Assembly (NCBI GenBank): GCA_947646735.1
Contig: CANTFK010000914.1
Span: 50,713-114,712, forward strand
Source of the DNA: Peronospora farinosa
Taxonomy: Eukaryota > Oomycota > Peronosporomycetes > Peronosporales > Peronosporaceae
Length of the DNA stretch: 64,000 bases
Direction of reading: 5' to 3'
Part shown: piece by piece, positions 62,082-64,000 of the stretch
Layout: every line of letters begins with the position of its first letter
Position numbering within the stretch: position 1 is the stretch's first letter
The notes under the pieces: generated by a model
The model's database searches: none
What the model was told of the DNA's origin: nothing
Seen by the model: the letters and a program-made list of their open reading frames with translations, nothing else
Translations under genes and position numbers: made by a program

Positions 62082-63802
62082 TGATGGTTTGGTCAGAGCG
62101 GCGTAGATAAAGTGAGTTGTTGTTTCACTTTAACTTGAAGGAGGCGGGATCGACGGTCTTGGTATCTGTGACTGCACAGATACTTGCTACCACGATCTAC
62201 AGCAAAAGCACCTCCGATGCTGAGCTTACACGAGTGGAGTGGTGTGTGTTGTATCACGATAGTTGATGAGGAGTAGGCGCAACTTGCGAGTTGAGATTGA
62301 CCCTTTGGCTGAGCTGCAGCTTACGGACGGTCTGGTCTGTCTGTAAAGCTTCATCTGAAAAGGAATAGAGATGGTTCTAGCGCACGTAACTTAAATGAGC
62401 TTGATTATTCGAATGCCAAAACAAGTGATATACAACCCAATACCAAATTGTATTTATTCATTAACTATCCACATGGTATTCATCTGCTACAAAGAGCAAA
62501 AACAAAACCGCATGAGCTCTGGATGGGATGCAGAGGTGACGTTCTGCACCAGCATCGTCAGCCAGCGTGAATTACTTCTCAAGGTTGTTACGGCTAGCAC
62601 GGATTAACTCGCACACATTATCGAAGAAAATGATGTTGCTGTCGCACACACAGCTCACCGGAGTAAACTTGATAGGAAGCATAAGCCGCGCACGCTCTAC
62701 TATGGGGGCGGGTACCAGCAATCAACCGGGTTGAATTTAGTGTCCTTGCAGGCCTTTGCAGAAGATTGCAACAATGGGTCTTGCGTAGCCGATTCTTGCA
62801 TCACATCGGACATCTTTAGCTTCCGGAGGTGATCTTTGGGAACAGAGTCAGCTGGGATAGGGACGGCGGAACACCCGAGGACGACGACGGCGGCAAGAAC
62901 AATTCCAAAAGAGAGCTTCATGTTATTCAAATCGAGTGGTGGGTGAAGTGTCTTATTCAAAGCAAATTTAAGAATGAGTTGAAGGGAATACAAGTCATAT
63001 CGAAAATAAGACAAGCACTAGTGAATGCCACACAATATCCAGTCATATATTATATCTTCTATTTACATAATGAGAAAGGGTTGTCCATCTGTCCGTACGT
63101 CGTGATCGTTCTTTTGCAATCTGATTGGCTAATGTTACATGAACCTGAGATGGCGCTGGGCGTCATCCCTTTCAATGCGAATACACCTCGTTTATAAAAA
63201 AACGTCGCAGCTGCGAGAATGGGCAAAAACCGGTATGCGAGTCTCGGCTTTGCTCATATGCAGGAGAACAGCCGTAATCAAACGATTGATTAGCTGCAAT
63301 TGCATGCCAGCAAACTGATCACAGAACGAAGCCGAGGTTGATTTTTGACCATTTTAACTGAAACAGTCATAATATTACCCTGATTCTTGTCATCAAAAGA
63401 CACAGCAGTAAATGACTACATGTGATTTAAAACGCTATTATCTTCCTACTTCGATCTTCAAGACGGAATCAGATTTCAGACCCTGTATGTCCTTTTTGCT
63501 TCGGGTGATCGATCATGCGACAGCCACGTATTTTGCTTGTTCAATCGTTCAGCTGCTTATTTATCAGCTGGATAAGCCACCTCGTGGGAGCTGGTCGGAC
63601 CAGGCAAGGTTCGGGGTTTCTCTCTCTCAGTTGAATCTACTCACCCCCAGAGTTGGGAGCTCACTCAATGCCATAATGACATAACTTGGGTTTTCGACGG
63701 CGATCCGCCGCTGGTAAAAGAGAAATCGCAGGAACTCACCCAACAAGCGGGGAGCAAGCTCAGCCGACATGGGGTTGTCTTTTTTTAGCCCACAGATCCA
63801 CC
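62082..63802. repeat. Inverted-repeat arm 2 (lacks element D)
   Basis: The reverse complement of arm 1, 1.72 kb, with the element D site empty at about 63449-63453. It ends abruptly at a new LTR (63803), so the original arm may have been longer. Confidence 0.9.
62700..62921 (-). CDS. Small secreted protein, copy 2 (73 aa)
   Basis: The mirror copy of 58334-58555, starting at ATG 62921. It encodes the same 73 residues with signal peptide MKLSFGIVLAAVVVLGCSA, except Phe for Leu in '..DTKFNPVDC'. The flanking 5' sequence is the same, so both copies should share promoter elements. The two genes are convergent toward the DNAJC3-like pseudogene. Confidence 0.72.
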   Translation of the reverse strand: MKLSFGIVLAAVVVLGCSAVPIPADSVPKDHLRKLKMSDVMQESATQDPLLQSSAKACKDTKFNPVDCWYPPP

Positions 63803-64000
63803 TGTAACAGGGTATCTAGTTACATGTAAACATTAAGTAATACACTTAATGTTTGGTCTAAAAGTATCCATGATTACTTTTGACATGTCACTTGGGTGCG
63901 ATACACAAATGTGATCCACCCTCGTGAATGTGATATCCATTGATGGATTCACATAAGAAGGGATGACGCTAGTTGAAGCTAGGCATCACGACGTCTCAGA
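63803..64000 (+). repeat. Start of a further LTR (truncated by window end)
   Basis: TGTAACAGGGTATCTAGTTAC begins exactly where homology to arm 1 stops and has the TGTAAC start of the gypsy LTRs seen here. The rest does not match element E, so it is a different LTR family. The element body lies outside the window. Confidence 0.6.

Overview
This window looks like an oomycete nuclear genome, most likely Peronosporales (Phytophthora or a downy mildew). The evidence is three members of the oomycete coiled-coil/START-like 'M96' family, a secreted GH5 glycosidase with a cysteine-rich EGF-like tail and one short GT-AG intron, very small secreted proteins, and dense LTR and non-LTR retrotransposons. 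The species cannot be named from the sequence.

Host genes lie mostly in the left half and near the right edge. They are: a bacterial-type PH-domain protein (285-908, +); a two-exon GH5 protein with a predicted signal peptide and hydrophobic C-terminus (2983-1312, -); a truncated M96-like protein (7108-7779, +); a Tyr/Gly/Asp-rich secreted repeat protein (23189-24193, +); a convergent pair of M96/START-like genes (25635-27434, + and 29974-28832, -); and a DNAJC3-like pseudogene (59397-about 61160, +). The last lies between two inverted copies of a 73-residue secreted protein (58334-58555, + and 62921-62700, -).

At least five retroelements fill the rest. Element A (10181-21154, +) is a Ty1/copia element with a perfect CTTAC target duplication. 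Copia element B (14050-18668, -) sits inside its reverse transcriptase, and a further insertion of about 1 kb sits inside its RNase H. LINE F (30836-40252, +) has a 15-bp target duplication and three cistrons: a CCHC ORF1, an OTU-protease-like ORF2, and an endonuclease-RT ORF3 broken by stops. Element E (43135-51412, +) is a Ty3/gypsy chromovirus-like element with a CATTG duplication, an 87-bp tandem repeat in its polyprotein and a 427-codon antisense ORF. Element D (52563-57798, -) is a young copia element (LTRs differ at 1 of 376 positions, GATCG duplication) that is nevertheless catalytically damaged.

Architecture ties these together. Element D interrupts one arm of an inverted repeat of about 1.7 kb (arms 52221-59174 and 62082-63802); the other arm keeps the empty site. 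All three copia elements have a primer-binding site matching the anticodon arm of initiator tRNA-Met, and the gag start codon lies inside it. Between LINE F and element E is a 2-kb AT-rich block (40330-42330) bounded by inverted gypsy-LTR termini and studded with short CCGTCG/CGACGG hairpin repeats. I could not assign it to a known class.
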